DNA of 64,000 nt from Liquidambar formosana (GCA_039720395.1 CM077824.1:29789675-29853674), one strand, 5' to 3'. Positions 1-13,348 are shown, counted from the stretch's first letter. Made by a program: numbers and translations. Notes: generated by a model not told the origin, from the sequence alone.

Positions 1-1070
1 TAGAGTAGGTTTGTCATATAACCACTTAATCTCCTCTAACATCGCCTTATTGCATATACTTCTGACAGATTTTTTTCTCTGACAATTATAAGTGAGGGTG
101 ACTTCTCACCCCATCACTAGCCTATCCCATCTGCAGTTAATAATTTGCCCTAATTTCTTTCTCTTTTCTCTTGATATTTAATAAGAAGTAATATTTAAGG
201 GATAGACGAATAAGGGTTGCATCATTAAGTACAACTATCAACTATAAGTGTATGAGGGCCTTTTGGAAAGGGAAGCCTACTTCAACCAACTCATTGAACA
301 CAAAATCCCTATTTTAGCTACTTTATTTAAGATGAAGGACTCTTATATTTAAGATGATGGAGAGATGTTAAAGCTATAAAGAACCAAAGCTACTCGCATA
401 TCTACTCAACCATCCAACGTGACTTTGGACCCTATTATATCCGGTAACACAATCTACGACAGCTTCACTATGTCTTCCCAAAGCTGAAATTTTGTTTAAA
501 AATGGAATTTATTCTGCGGGTGAGGGTAGTGTTTCAAATATTGTGTAACATTGGGATGATAATGATTTTTCTATTCATATGTGGAAAAAATAGAAGAAAA
601 AGGAGCATAGAAGATGAAGTTATTAGTTTGGTGTGAAGTCGGGTCCATTGACAACGATTTTTCTATTAATACATGGAAAAAACAGAAGAAAAAGGAGTAT
701 AGAATATGTAGAAAAAAATAGAAGGAAAAGAGCATAGAAGACGAAGTTATTAGTTTGGTATAAAGTCAAGTCCGATGGTATCTTGAAGAAGTCACACCTC
801 CTCGCTTTTATTAGATGCAGTGCACTTTCTCTATTCTTGGTGTGGTTGTTCAGAATTAAGAAGGATCCTTCCTCTTAGCATGGACAGCTAAGAAGAAGGT
901 GCTTCAACTTAGCTTCAACCGTTTCATAATGAGCAGGAGCACTTCTACATTCTGCTTGAAGGAGATGCTTCGATCCGTTGACGCTGTTCATAAGGGGCAG
1001 CTTTTATAATCGTTTTGAAGATGTTCCCACACTCAACCTTTTTAAAGGGATAGATCTTGCCCACTCACTT
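1..1070. other. Unclassified intergenic DNA with imperfect direct repeats
   Basis: No coding region or known element recognised. A segment near 565-640 (a 'tggaaaaaatagaagaaaaagg' type stretch) recurs imperfectly at about 661-690 and 705-775, each time followed by a 'gaagttattagtttggt' motif, so this is a degenerate short direct repeat. It is probably decayed transposon DNA; the class is unknown. Confidence 0.4.
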
Positions 1071-1357
1071 TTATAAATCATTTGCATTATTAAGAGAGAC
1101 CATTTTTGTTACTTGCTTCCTATCTTGAATCACTTTGGTCTCTCACATTGAGTATGGGGTAAAATCCATCGCTAGAAAAAAACATTCTTTTAACACAGGA
1201 GAACTAGTTCCCTAGCCCTAGAAAAAAAACATTCTTTTCTACCAGTTCTATTTAAAGGGATGGATTTTACCCCATACTCAATGTGAGAGACCAAAGTGAT
1301 TCACGATAAGAAGCAAGTTACAAAAAAGGTCTCTCTAAATAATGCAAATGATTTAAA
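1071..1357. repeat. Foldback inverted repeat, about 100-bp arms
   Basis: The left arm (about 1071-1170) and right arm (about 1259-1357) are reverse complements with only a few mismatches, separated by about 88 bp. Both arms include the palindromically placed motif 'caatgtgagagaccaaag' or its complement. The loop contains 'ctagaaaaaaacattctttt' twice as a direct repeat. This is a foldback or MITE-like hairpin; no clear target-site duplication was found and the family is unknown. Confidence 0.75.
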
Positions 1358-1376
1358 AAATAAGAATATATATATC

Positions 1377-2058
1377 TTAGCGATGATTTATTATCTAAAT
1401 TATTAATAATCTTATTCTTGAGATATTATCATGATTATCTGATTCTATCCCCTTGAAAAAAAAAGGACCCATGGTCAAAGCTCTTTTTTTTTTTTAATAA
1501 AAAAAATAGAATATATATATCTTAGTGATGTACAAATACGGTCACTGAGACTCTTTATATGACTATTGGTAGCGTATTATTTTATTTAAAAAATTTTGAA
1601 CTCTACTTAACCTCAAAAGCTTAATGTTTTATGGAATATGTTAACAATTTTATCAAGCTAAACCTCTCCTCTTACGTGTGACTCTATGGTACCCGTAAAA
1701 AGATAAATAGATAGACAACATTGAAACAAATATACAAACTGATACAAATAAAAATACTTGGACCTAATACCTCCTAAAAACCAAAGTTTTGATACTATAT
1801 TACAATAATGAAAAAAACATATAGAATGAGCAAACCCTTGATATTAAATTTCTCAATAATCTTGTACTTAAGACATGATTTATAGGCTTGATAATATTAG
1901 TACAAATGGCTCAATACTGTTGTACATGAGGCTCGATTTATTGCCTTGATAGTGTAAGTGCAAATGGGCTGTACAAAGATAGTACAGTGAATTTAGACCT
2001 TGTGTGAGACTATATACATTGACATCTGCTAGTCGTAATGGGAATAATAGCTTTAGAT
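1377..2058. repeat. Tandem repeat block, left part (interrupted by CACTA element)
   Basis: This block matches 20785-21480 in direct orientation ('gattctatcccctt', 'atagaatatatatatctta', 'ttgatactatattacaat' in the same order). It ends inside a roughly 380-bp unit that begins near 1781. The rest of the unit resumes at 19182, so the CACTA element inserted into a pre-existing repeat. Within each unit a shorter sub-repeat ('ggcttgatagtgttagtac') occurs twice. No coding potential recognised. Confidence 0.7.
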
Positions 2059-2430
2059 CATTACAACAAAAAAAGTCTTTTGCGGCATGCAAAAAACGCC
2101 GTAAAAGAGCTTTTATGGCATACGGGCGAACGCTGTAAGATGTGACGCTGTGCAAAGTGAAAAGTCATTCATAGCGTTCCTTGCACGCCATAAAAGATTT
2201 ATTTACGGTGTGCACTTGAATGCCATTAAAATAGGTATGCTGAATCGATTTCCACATATTCACGGCATTTTATGCACGCTGTGAATAATTATTCACGGCA
2301 TTCCAATGCATGCCATAAATGACTTATTTACGGCATGCATTTGAATGCCATTAAATAGTATGTTGAAACTTCCAAATGTTTACGGCATTTCTTGCATGCC
2401 ATAAAAAGACTTTTTATGGCATGACATGTA
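2059..2430. repeat. CACTA left terminal and subterminal repeats
   Basis: After the imperfect terminal sequence at 2059, at least eight variants of a 'cggcatgcanttnaatgccat' pattern lie in both orientations up to about 2425. In CACTA elements such subterminal repeats are transposase-binding sites; that role is inferred here. Confidence 0.7.
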
Positions 2431-4689
2431 TATTGTTGAGTTTATTATTATTATTATTTCCTAATAGCAAGCATTTGATGACACTAAAGCATAAATTGTA
2501 AGAAGAATGTAAAACCTATATATGGTGTTAAAATAGGGACCTGTAACAAAAACTATGGCTCATGAATTCTCAAAACACATAATTAAGTCTTCCAATTCTT
2601 CTTTTCATTAAAACCACTTGAATTAAATGAGAAATTGTTCCAAAAAAAAGAGTGAAAAAACCAAATACATGATCAGATCCAAAGAAAAGGGAACATTAAT
2701 TAGTCTTCTATCGCAAACTTGCTAATAGTGTTCGTTCAAGAAATTATCAAATTACAACATACCATTGAATCCATACAAATATTACTATTAATAACAAAAC
2801 ACCGACCCATCAACCAAACCGGACATCATAACTTGATCACCACCATCACAGGTAGAAACAAAACTTTCAAAGAAGCACTCTTGACACTAATCATCAACTT
2901 GCAAAATATAAAGGTTATTTAATTAGAATTTTTTTTTTGATGAAAATTTTAAATTGTGTATTGTGTGTTCTCTATGGTGGCAAAAATATACAACATAGTT
3001 CATTTCAACAAATCACAACATGCCAAATTTTAAATGCTATGAGTTAAATGTTTTAAGTATGAAAGAATTCAGACTAAGCTCAATTTATTGGCTAAGGGGG
3101 AACTCGCAGGGCATTAGGATACATTAGGATGCAAAGGAATGTATATGCTAACTTGACATTGACTCTTATCCAGCTATCTTGAAATACAAATAACTACAGC
3201 ATTTGTCACAATTTAAAGCACGTAAAGTCCATCAACCCCATATAAATTGCCTACTTATCCATAATTCTAGATGTCATACTCGCTAAGGAATACATTAATA
3301 CATTTTCCTTTTTGACCTTGTTAATAGGTCTTTTGCAATTCAATAAAGTAAAATTTTCTTAAGAATCTCTTCTAAGGGGCTGACTGAATAAACAGTCTCA
3401 ACCATGTATTTCACCACATCTAGGGTGTCTTTAGTTTGATTCCATATTTCTCAGTCCCAAAATAAATTAAAGTCCATAAAGGTTTTGTATTTCAACATTC
3501 ACATCACTAATGACAAATTATCAGTTCAATAGTTACCTTAATCTCCAGCTTACGACACAATCTAATCAAATATATACTCAGACAATTATAATCATATAGC
3601 ATTCTATGCATTTAATGATTTCCGTTTGGACTTTCGGAAACTACAATGTCACCAATTGTTAATTGTCTGGAGTTAAAATTAGAGGAAAAAAGAACTATAC
3701 AACTCAATGTACAGCATTTGAAGGAGTCTTTTGGAAAATCATCTTTCTCCAAAACTTTGATGAGCATATAGTTGCTTTAAATTCATCAGGGTTATGGTTT
3801 CAAATAAGGTTACAGAATTCCCAAGCTTGTCCTTAAACCAAAATATCATGACAGTCAACATAAGAAGTGGGATGCATCCACCTGTGAATCAGACCATATT
3901 TTCACATGTCAATATCAGTAAGAAGTGGAATTGTAGCACATTCAATGCGGAGAATAGAATAGAAACAAGATCTAGAGTTGAGATGTCAAAACTAATTTGC
4001 TATAGCTTGTACTTGGGAAGTTGAAAGCATAACTTGAAAAGAACAATACTCATCCTAAAGCATTCTGCTATATAAGTTCAGTTAAATAAAAATTAATAGC
4101 TTTGTAGAAAAAAGAAAAGGAGGGGGGGTCCTAAAAATTACTCAATTACCTACCAACACAGTAGATATATGGGTACAAGTCACCCAATTATATAAATCCT
4201 ACAATCTATTATATTCTCTTTTGGGATGGATAAAAAGAAAGCATAACCAATAAATGTTAATCATCACATTAGATGAAGGCAGAACCATTGGATTAAGATA
4301 AAACCATAAATGCTTATCATCCATAAATCTTATATTTCGTTTCATATGTAATAACATTTACTATAAAATCATTTTAAAAGTGCTACTACACAGTTAGTTT
4401 AAGATAAAACCTTTAGCTCCAATGAATGTCAACTATCAAAGACGACGAATTCTACTGGCCAAGCTATCGTACTAGTTAATGCATCTTCAAGATTTGAAAA
4501 TTCTTTTGTTTGTCGAAACAGTAGCACATTTACAATTACATGATCAGCCTAGACTGTCTAGCAAAGAGGTCCTAACAGCTCATGATACACAAGTGTATCA
4601 AGGGCTATTGCTGCAATTGACGCTTTTGCAACTAATACTCCATTACCCATCTAATGCATCAGCTTGCATTTGGTATCAATCTCGAGGTT
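2431..4689. other. CACTA interior, no gene recognised
   Basis: AT-rich DNA with short open frames only (for example 2719-2922 and 3794-4024, both plus strand), none resembling a known protein. It may be captured genomic DNA carried by the transposon, but nothing here supports a function. Confidence 0.35.
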
Positions 4690-4901
4690 ACCCTTTTGTG
4701 CACCAACACTACCAGGAAGTTAGGGATTGCCAGTTATAGCTTTAATGAGGAATCCTCATTAACTGAAAATTAAAATAAAATTCTAATAACAAGTTCACCC
4801 CTTTGTGCACCAACACTACCAAGAAGTTAGGGATTGCCAGTCACAGTTTTAATAAGGAATCCTCATTAACTGAAAATTGAAATAAAATTCTAATAATAAG
4901 T
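4690..4901. repeat. Direct tandem duplication, 107-bp period
   Basis: About 4690-4793 and 4798-4901 carry the same sequence in the same orientation with around ten differences ('caccaacactacc', 'gttagggattgccag', 'gaatcctcattaactgaaa' appear in both). It is a local duplication inside the CACTA element. Confidence 0.85.
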
Positions 4902-5008
4902 AAAAATAATATGAATGAAAACCCAAATCAAGTGTGTGAGATGGGGAAAAGTGTTCATATATACATAGATAGTGAAATCTATAAGTATATACCGTTGATG
5001 ATGAAGTA

Positions 5009-5013
5009 GAATG
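5009..5013. repeat. Target-site duplication (gaatg) of copia element, left copy
   Basis: The five bases gaatg precede the left LTR and recur immediately after the right LTR at 15024-15028. This proves a complete insertion; 5 bp is the normal length for LTR retrotransposons. Confidence 0.95.
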
Positions 5014-6668
5014 TGTTGGGAATCATACAAGAGGGAAAAATAGAAGTGCGGAATATAAAAATTTTCCCTTTGATTCCACAGCCCATGAATCTAACTATGC
5101 ATATACAAAATCAAACCCTAGCTATGAAGAGGGTTAGAACACTTACAGAATTTTTGTCTTCTCCTTTTTGCTCCAAGCTTTGATTCCGGACAGCGGTGAA
5201 TGAGCAGCCCAAGTGTGCTGCCTCCAACGGTATCCACACCTAGCTAGAGCTTCAAGTCCTTTCCACCTTTTCCTTGTTGTTGCTAGTGAAGGAGAAGAGA
5301 GGAGAGAGAGAGAGGGAGGCTGGAAAATCTGGACAGCCCCTTGGGATTTCAACTTGTGATGATGTCATCACTTCAAAGTGTGACTTATATAGTCCACACT
5401 CAAGGGGGCCGGCCCTAGGGGGAAACCCTATTAGGGTGTTATGCAATTTCTCTAAATTGCACAATAACCCCTATAAATTATATCAAATATAAATAGGCCT
5501 CAAAGAACTATTCTTTATGCACTCATACCCTTTCTCTCATAGACTTTAAAGCTCATCTTGCATGATCAGTGTGTGACCCATTGGGTTCACATCATCAAGT
5601 AGTAGGAATAGCACGAGGTGTGCACAATGGAACTCTTTCCATTTAGGGTCTAATTGGAACTCCTTCCAATTCCCTAATTGATTATAACTCACTTATATCA
5701 ATTAGGGCTTCTACTAACCATGAATAACACCTAGCATATGGTTCATGGTGTCGTCCTTAATGAAGTGAATATGTATCTATCAAAGAACCCTTCTGTTATA
5801 GTTTATAGGTTACAATTGCATCCTTCCATTTACACAATGTCTCCAATTGAACTAATAGGACATGGAAGTCTGTCAAGTCCCTAGTTCAATTACTTTATAC
5901 TCATTCATAAATATCAACTCAATGATGAACTTATGGAAACTCCTTTCCATATTCACATTGCCATGGCCATGGACTGAATGAGTTATATTATGAATGCTAT
6001 ATGAGACATTCTCTCTCTTTTTCCTGAGAGTAATGGATTCCTTGTTGATCACTCACATGCCTTCATACACATAGCAATAGGGCCAATGAACACCTTTACA
6101 GACCCATGAATAGAATATGCACTTAGTGTTATCAAACTTCTAAAGCTACATGCATAAGGTAACTATGGTGTCTCAGGTCTAAGGATTACTTGTACCACTA
6201 TAACATTGAGAAACTGATTGACAGGCAGGTTAAAACTCCATTCAGTTTATCTCAAATCTTTGGTCACATTCAGTGTACCTATTCTATTAACAGGCACCCA
6301 CCTGTTGGTTGTAGTGTCTCCACACAAATAGCTTGAGACCAGCTATCCTCCTATAGAGTCAACCTAACAAGTGCTAGTCCTATGGTTCATTACTGTCCAT
6401 CATAGTGAACCTTCAACTAGGAATGATTTAGGAGTTTAGTACAGAGATATATTTACAGTCTCATAATTACAACTCTTTGTAATTCAATATTCTCAACTCT
6501 AACTCCTTGGACATATTATGTAAATATAAATGATGCATACAAACATAATAGAATAAGCCCTTTTATTAAATCAATAATAAATGTGACATATATAAATGAA
6601 ATCAAATGATTGTTCCTTTATCCCGAAATAATCATCTCTATGATTGGCTCTAGGGCATAACTCTAACA
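5014..6668 (-). repeat. Copia element 3' LTR (left copy)
   Basis: It starts tgttgggaatcatacaag and ends gggcataactctaaca, so on the coding strand it reads TGTTAGAG...CCCAACA. A TATATAA box on the minus strand lies near 5385-5392. Open frames inside it are non-coding shadows duplicated in the other LTR. Confidence 0.95.
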
Positions 6669-6682
6669 ATCTCCCACTTGCA
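6669..6682 (-). promoter_or_regulatory. Polypurine tract of copia element
   Basis: On the minus strand the bases just before the 3' LTR read gcaagtgggagat, a purine-rich primer for plus-strand DNA synthesis. It directly follows the polyprotein stop. Confidence 0.75.
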
Positions 6683-9600
6683 CTATAGCCAATCCACAAT
6701 GTATCTAATACCCATTTCCTGTCTGTGGTGATCCAACTGCTCTTGGGTCATAGCTTTAGTGAAGGGATCTGCTACATTCTCTGTTGTGTGAATCTTCTGT
6801 ATGCTAATATCACCTCTTCCAATGATCTCTCTAATCACATGGAATCGACGCTCAATGTGTTTGGACTTTTGATGAGACCGTGGTTCCTTAGCTTGAGCAA
6901 TAGCCCCGTTGTTGTCACAAAACAATGGCAAGGGCTTCTCAATGGCAGGAACTACTCCCAGTTCAGTAATGAACTTCTTTATCCAAACAGCTTCCTTTGC
7001 AGCCTCTGATGCAGCAATGTACTCAGCCTCTGTAGTGGAGTCCGCTGTAACATCCTGTTTACAGCTCCTCCAACTTACAGCTCCACCATTCAAGGTGAAA
7101 ACATACCCCGATGTTGATTTCCTATCATCATCGTCAGATTGAAAATCTGAATCCGTATAACCAACCATTTCTAAATTTCTTCCTCCATAGACAAGGAAAA
7201 GTTCCTTAGTTCTTCTTAAGTACTTAAGGACAGCCTTGACTGCTTCCCAGTGTTTCACACCTGGGTCTGCCTGATATCTGCTTGTAATACTTACACCAAA
7301 AGCGATATCTGGTCTTGTACATAACATGGCATACATTAGACTCCCTACTGCAGAAGCATAGGGAATCGTCCTCATGTACGCAATCTCCTCTGGAGTTTTA
7401 GGTGCCATGTTTTTCGACAACTTGATTCCATGCCTAATAGGAATTAGACCTCTTTTGGAATCTTCTAAATTGAACCTTTTCAATATTTTGTCTATGTACA
7501 ATGATTGGGAGAGACCTAGCATCCTTTTAGATCTATCTCTATAGACCTTTATTCCCAGAATATAGGATGCTTCTCCCAAATCTTTCATGGAGAAATTCTG
7601 TGAAAGCCACTCTTTCACTTTTGATAACGTTTCTACTTTATTCCCGATAAGTAGAATGTCATCAACATATAGGACCAGGAAGGTAATCGTACTCCCACTA
7701 ACTTTCTTGTACACACATGGTTCATCCATATTCTGTAGGAAACCAAACGATTTGATTGCCTCATCGAATCGGATGTTCCAGCTTCTAGAAGCTTGTTTAA
7801 GTCCATAAATGGACCGCTGTAGCTTGCACACTTTGTGGTCCTCACCACTGGATGTAAAACCCTCAGGTTGCTGCATATAAAGGTCTTCCTCAATGTTTCC
7901 ATTAAGGAAAGCGGTCTTTACATCCATTTGCCATATCTCATAATCGTAGTGCGCAGCTATAGCTAACAAGATCCTAATGGACTTAAGCATAGCCACTGGC
8001 GAGAAGGTTTCCTCATAGTCAATACCATGTCTTTGTCGGTAACCTTTTGCCACTAGCCTAGCCTTGTAGGTCTCTACCTTTCCATCTGAACCTATCTTCC
8101 TTTTGAAGATCCATTTGCAGCCAATAGGTACTATACCTTCTGGTGGATCAACTAAAGTCCAGACTTTGTTGGAATACATCGAGTCCATTTCAGATTTCAT
8201 AGCTTCCAGCCATTTGTTCGAATCAATATCCGAAATCGCCTGTCCATAAGTAGTAGGGTCATCTGGGTGTTCTCTATCACCAAGGAACAATTCCTCTACA
8301 TTATGGTTGAGAAATCCATATCTCTCAGGTGCAACAGATACCCTACTCGATCTACGGAGAGGTTGTGGTACATTAGTGGGTTCTGTCTCATCAGGGACAG
8401 GGGTGGGATCACTGTCGGTTTGTGTCTCATCAGACAATTCTTTGAGTTCTATTTTCCTGTTATTGCCTCCTTCTTGAATAAACTCTTTTTCAAGAAAGAC
8501 TGCAAACTTACTAACAAACACCTTTTGTTCATCAGGATAATAGAAATAATATCCTAAACTCTCTTTAGGATACCCCACAAACCTACATTTAATTGATCTT
8601 GATTCTAACTTGGTTGCATCATGTGTCTTTACATATGCAGTGCAACCCCATACCTTAATATGTTTAAGGCTTGGTGCTCTCCCTTTCCATATCTCATACG
8701 GTGTCTTAGGGACAGATTTGGTTGGGACTCTGTTCAACAAATACGCTGCAGTTTCCAGGGCATGTCCCCAGAAGGACAATGGTAAATCAGTGTAACTCAT
8801 CATGGACCTAACCATATCCAATAAGGTTCTATTCCTCCTTTCTGACACACCATTAAGCTGTGGTGTTCCAGGAGGTGTCCATTGAGATAGAATGCCCGCT
8901 TGAACAAGATGATCTAAAAACTCACCAGTTAAATATTCTCCTCCTCGATCCGATCGAAGAGCTTTAATACTTTTACCAGTTTGTTTCTCTACTTCATATC
9001 TGAATTCTTTGAACTTTTCAAATGCTTCAGATTTGTACTTCATTAAGTACACATACCCGTACCTAGAATGATCATCGGTAAAGGTTATAAAGTAAGAGAA
9101 ACCTCCACGAGCATGTATGCTCATAGGACCACATACATCACTATGTATTAATCCTAATATGTCTGCTGCTCTCTCACCGTGACCGGTGAAAGGTGACTTG
9201 GTCATTTTACCTAGTAAACAAGATTCACAAGTTGGAAAGGGCATAGAAACCAATGGACCCAATTGTCCATCCTTACACATCTTGTTAATCCTATTCTCAC
9301 TGATATGACCTAGTCTCAAGTGCCAGTCATATGCGGAGTTTTCTTCATCTCTTGTTCTCTTGGGTTTGTTTGCATTCAATTTAGAGCTATCATGCTCTAT
9401 GCAATTAACATTTGCAATAAAGTTTAGAAAATAAAGGCCATTCACATAAACTCCAGAAGTAATGAACTCTTCATTTTTAAATAAAGAACATTTATTCTCC
9501 TCAAAAACAAACCTAAATCCTTGTTTAGATAATACTGAAATAGAAATAATGTTTCTTATAACTTCTGGAATATAAAGACAGCCTGATAATTCTAAACTAC

Positions 9601-10342
9601 TCCCACTAGGCAAAGTCAAGCAGCAAGTCCCCACGGCTAATGCAGCAACGTTTGCTCCATTTCCCACTCGTAGGGTTACTTCTCCTTTACTCAGCCTTCT
9701 GCTTCCCACTAGGTCCTGCATGGAATTACAAATATAAGAACTCGCACCAGAATCTAGTTCCCAAGTGGAAGCAGAGCTAACACTCATGTTAGTCTCAAGT
9801 ATAAGAGCATAATCCATACCTTCCGAAGGTTGGTTCTTCAGAGTATCTAGATACTCTTGGCAGTTACGTTTCCAATGCCCATCTTTGCCGCAGTAAAAAC
9901 AGATCCCTTTACCTTTCCTCTTCCTTTGGGTACTCTTACCCTTTCTTATTCCCTTGCCTTTAGGCTTGAGTATAGAATTGGAAGCAGGAACTTCAACCCA
10001 TTCATCACATTCAAGCAAGAACTCTTTGCCATACAACTCTTGTATGTGGATAAATATCTCGGGTGCACTTCCCATGGACTCGTATTGCTTCTTAAGCTCA
10101 GGACTTAGAGACACCATCATATAGCATCTCGTCATAAGATCATCATCCATGCGCTTCTGATAAGCGTCTTTCTCTTGCCGAGTTGCAGCCTCAGTAGGAG
10201 CATTGGGAAGTGGACTTTGAAGTGCATAGGTAATATTTTCAGAATTCAAAACGATTTTTAAATTCCTTAACCAATCAAGATAATTAGGTCCAGTTAAACG
10301 GTTGGTTTCCAAAATGTTGGATAACGGGTTGCGGTGAGCCAT
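6683..10342 (-). CDS. Copia gag-pol polyprotein, 1219 aa, intact frame
   Basis: A single uninterrupted minus-strand frame starts with ATG ([13 protein letters not shown]). Domains in order: a shortened gag; a CCHC zinc knuckle at about residues 148-161 ([14 protein letters not shown]); aspartic protease with DSGA at about 196; integrase with an HHCC zinc site (HLRLGH, CESC) followed by the core motifs HSDVCGP and RSDRGGEY; reverse transcriptase with the catalytic YVDDILLIG; and RNase H with YTDSDFQ, TEAEYIA and FCDN. The gag segment before the knuckle is only about 147 residues, shorter than usual for this family, with an abrupt join near residues 106-112 that suggests an in-frame deletion. 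All catalytic residues I can check are present, so pol may be functional; gag may not be. It makes and integrates the element's DNA copy. Confidence 0.95.
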   Translation of the reverse strand: MAHRNPLSNILETNRLTGPNYLDWLRNLKIVLNSENITYALQSPLPNAPTEAATRQEKDAYQKRMDDDLMTRCYMMVSLSPELKKQYESMGSAPEIFIHIQELYGKEFLLECDEWVEVPASNSILKPKGKGIRKGKSTQRKRKGKGICFYCGKDGHWKRNCQEYLDTLKNQPSEGMDYALILETNMSVSSASTWELDSGASSYICNSMQDLVGSRRLSKGEVTLRVGNGANVAALAVGTCCLTLPSGSSLELSGCLYIPEVIRNIISISVLSKQGFRFVFEENKCSLFKNEEFITSGVYVNGLYFLNFIANVNCIEHDSSKLNANKPKRTRDEENSAYDWHLRLGHISENRINKMCKDGQLGPLVSMPFPTCESCLLGKMTKSPFTGHGERAADILGLIHSDVCGPMSIHARGGFSYFITFTDDHSRYGYVYLMKYKSEAFEKFKEFRYEVEKQTGKSIKALRSDRGGEYLTGEFLDHLVQAGILSQWTPPGTPQLNGVSERRNRTLLDMVRSMMSYTDLPLSFWGHALETAAYLLNRVPTKSVPKTPYEIWKGRAPSLKHIKVWGCTAYVKTHDATKLESRSIKCRFVGYPKESLGYYFYYPDEQKVFVSKFAVFLEKEFIQEGGNNRKIELKELSDETQTDSDPTPVPDETEPTNVPQPLRRSSRVSVAPERYGFLNHNVEELFLGDREHPDDPTTYGQAISDIDSNKWLEAMKSEMDSMYSNKVWTLVDPPEGIVPIGCKWIFKRKIGSDGKVETYKARLVAKGYRQRHGIDYEETFSPVAMLKSIRILLAIAAHYDYEIWQMDVKTAFLNGNIEEDLYMQQPEGFTSSGEDHKVCKLQRSIYGLKQASRSWNIRFDEAIKSFGFLQNMDEPCVYKKVSGSTITFLVLYVDDILLIGNKVETLSKVKEWLSQNFSMKDLGEASYILGIKVYRDRSKRMLGLSQSLYIDKILKRFNLEDSKRGLIPIRHGIKLSKNMAPKTPEEIAYMRTIPYASAVGSLMYAMLCTRPDIAFGVSITSRYQADPGVKHWEAVKAVLKYLRRTKELFLVYGGRNLEMVGYTDSDFQSDDDDRKSTSGYVFTLNGGAVSWRSCKQDVTADSTTEAEYIAASEAAKEAVWIKKFITELGVVPAIEKPLPLFCDNNGAIAQAKEPRSHQKSKHIERRFHVIREIIGRGDISIQKIHTTENVADPFTKAMTQEQLDHHRQEMGIRYIVDWL

Positions 10343-13300
10343 TACGGTGATCTACATACAGAAAATTAAATAGAAAATCAGATTTCATTTTTAATCCATA
10401 ATGATCGGGTCTTTAATCATATGGTACCTCCCACTATTTTATCAAATTCCATACACCCTCTAATGGAATTCGGGAATCTCATTCCTAATGGGGATTGGGG
10501 TCCCACTGTGACCTAGAAGCCTCACATGTTAGTTTCTTGACTTCTAACCCACAGTAAGAAGAGAACTCTTTGTCTATTGCTTCATAAGCAAATTCCAATC
10601 GTTTTGCCTCTAGGGTACATACTCCTCACATGTTAGTTTCTTGGAATACTTCCCTAGTTAAGTTAAGCCCATCATTCACACAGGTATGTTTCACCAAATA
10701 TATACCTCACATGTTAGTTTCTTGGTATATACCAGCTTAGGCACCCCATGATATCTATATATGTGATAGTTTCAAGTAATGTCTTTAATATGGGTAGCTC
10801 CTACATGTCTGCAGCCAGGTACCCACATTAAGGGACGTTAGATGATCCTATAATGATGGAAGGCAATGAAGAATCCATTCCCTAATGTATTCTCCATTTC
10901 CAACTTAATATTAAAAGAGAGGGGTTTTTAAGGGTCTCATCAAATTAACATACATCTCATGCATATAAATAAAAATTGAACAGCATAAAATAATAATAAT
11001 CCACTTATCGATATTAGTCCCTAAGAAGAGACATATAACGATCTATGGATTTGGAGCTATCACTATTAATCTCATTAAAAGCTCCCACTATGATGATTAT
11101 GGACTTTGAGAGGATTCAATCCAAGCCAATAGATTGAATCCAAGATCTAAGGTGGGTGTAGGTGATCGTAAAATAACACATTCGAAACATGCATGCTGTC
11201 TTGAAACACTTCTCTAAGCTTTCAAGTCCTTCAATCTGCTCCCTTGGCTTGATGGTCTCCACCATTGGCTTGTTGGGCTCTATCATGCTCCTTTGGGTCC
11301 ACCATGCTCCTTAGTGCGCTCTCGATTACATAACATTTACATAATTTAAATAAAGGGATACATAAGGGGAATGTGGGGTACATAAGAGAATGATAGAGAG
11401 AGAGGGAGAGGGAAGGTGGCATGCAAGCCCCAAATAAATTACATCACCTTAATAAAATTACAACTCTTGTAAATAATAACATCCCATTCATAAGATGGCC
11501 AATCACAATTGGTTTAAAGGGTATAGTCCATAATCATCATCCAAACACATACATACAATCTCATTGCATAATGTAAAGAAAAACTGTAAGCATTAAAACA
11601 TATGGGCATTATGGTAATTCTCTTGAATGATTTACATTAATCTCATTAATGCATCCTAATCTTATTAGGTATTAACAAAAATATCCAGAATTAAATAAAG
11701 TCTTAACATTTAAGACATTTTAGTTTCAATTAATCAAATTAATTTAAACATATAAAGTTTCCTAAAATAACTCTAATATCCAATATTAGGGTTTCCTTAA
11801 TTAAACAAATCAATTTCATTTAATTAAGAATTTCCAGATTTTAATTTAATCCCCAATTGTATTTTAAACCATTTAAAACATTATAAAATTAATCAATATT
11901 AATTAAATAATTAACATGGGAATTAAATAAAATCATTTAAATGATGAATTAGTGTATTAGGGTTTCCTAAAACCCTAAACCCTAAACGCATAACCCTAAA
12001 CCCTAAATGCAAGCCCTAATCATTAAATTCCTTATGATTGGTCATTTAATGTCCAATCATTAAAACCCTAGGTTCATATGGTATTTAATAAAAGGGATTA
12101 GGGTTTAATTAATGCCAAATAGGGTATTAATTACCCTTAATTAATTACACTAATTAGGGTTTCCAAAACCCTAACCCTAGACATCATTTATGGTATTAAT
12201 TATGTCCTAACAATTAATAACCATGATTGGTCATTTAATGACCAATCATTAACTCTTAATAAAGGTAATTAATATTCCAATTAGGGTTTTAATTAATGCC
12301 ATAATGAAATTAGGGTTTCATCATTAACTCAAAATTAGGGTTTCATCCTTAACTCTATGCAGCCGTCACAACCAGGGGGCTGCCTGAGCTTGGCTAGGCT
12401 GCCATGGCCACCAACGACTGTGGGAGGCCATGGGCAGCCATGGGAGAACATCCTAGGGGTGTGGGACAAGCCTCTGGACACGTGAGGAGTGGTGGAAGTG
12501 GCTGCCATCATCAAAAACAATCAGGGTTTCCAAAACCCATTGCTGGAGCCATTGTTGCAGACCTTGAAGGTCACAATAGCTTCTAAAACCTTATCAATTC
12601 GACTCCTCCATTGAAACCAGCTTTTGTATCATGTCCCTACATGAAATACTAAGCTTCTAGAAGAGGTTTGGATGATCGAATCATCACCAATTGTTCTAAA
12701 CAATTAAAACAACAGTATGCTGCCCAGAATTTGACAGCATACTGTCCATGGTCAGAAATTGATTTAAAACCCAGCAAGATGAATGAATTAGGCTACCAAA
12801 CGAATTTTCCCAGTATCCTACATGTCTTAGGAAACTAATGCAATTGGTTTCATGCAATTTGGAGTTCCCTAACTCAAGTTCTAATCAAAACTCCATTGAT
12901 GACTTTTCTGCAGAGAAAATCTGCTATGCTGTTCATGAAAAATTTTCAAACTTTTTGAATCTTTTTCCATCAAAACCTTTTTGAAACTTAAAGAAAATCA
13001 TATACACATGATATATAATGATCCTACAATGGATTTGCATCAAAAATACAGAAGCTTTGATTGAATTTAATTGCAAGAACCTCTGGGTTCTAAAACCCAG
13101 ATTCGACCCTCTTCAGAAAACCCAGTTTTCCTTTTTCTTCTTCTTCCAATTCAAACCCTATACAACCTTTGCATCAATGGTTACCCTTAACCATGATTTA
13201 GAAGAGGAGTAGAAGAAGAATAGACCTAGGGTTCCAAACCCTAGGTTCGGCCAGAGAGAAGAACAATTCTGCAGTAAAAATTCTCCAGATTTTTGAATCA

Positions 13301-13348
13301 TTCAACTACACCATAAATTCCAGCCCATATGTATTTTGTATTATGCAT
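10343..13348 (-). other. Long untranslated leader of copia element
   Basis: About 3 kb separate the primer-binding site from the polyprotein start, with no substantial minus-strand frame. It contains three copies of CCTCACATGTTAGTTTCTTG (plus-strand sense, near 10522, 10625 and 10704) and an AT-rich part (about 11640-12360) scattered with telomere-like CCCTAAA/TTAGGGTTT motifs, densest at 11965-12010. The leader may hold packaging signals or sequence acquired from the host. Confidence 0.6.

Noticed and set aside
5143..5492. Several short frames on both strands inside the left copia LTR, exactly repeated at 13498-13847
   Set aside because: Identical because they lie in the two LTRs; they overlap one another and have no protein-like features.
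6725..10108. Plus-strand frames such as 6725-7009, 8267-8557 and 9857-10108
   Set aside because: Antisense shadows of the intact copia polyprotein.
11965..12010. Interstitial telomere or chromosome end
   Set aside because: Only a few degenerate heptamers, located inside an intact retrotransposon bounded by a target duplication.
12335..12586. Short frames on both strands in the copia leader
   Set aside because: Mutually antisense, short, and in a non-coding leader; no motif recognised.
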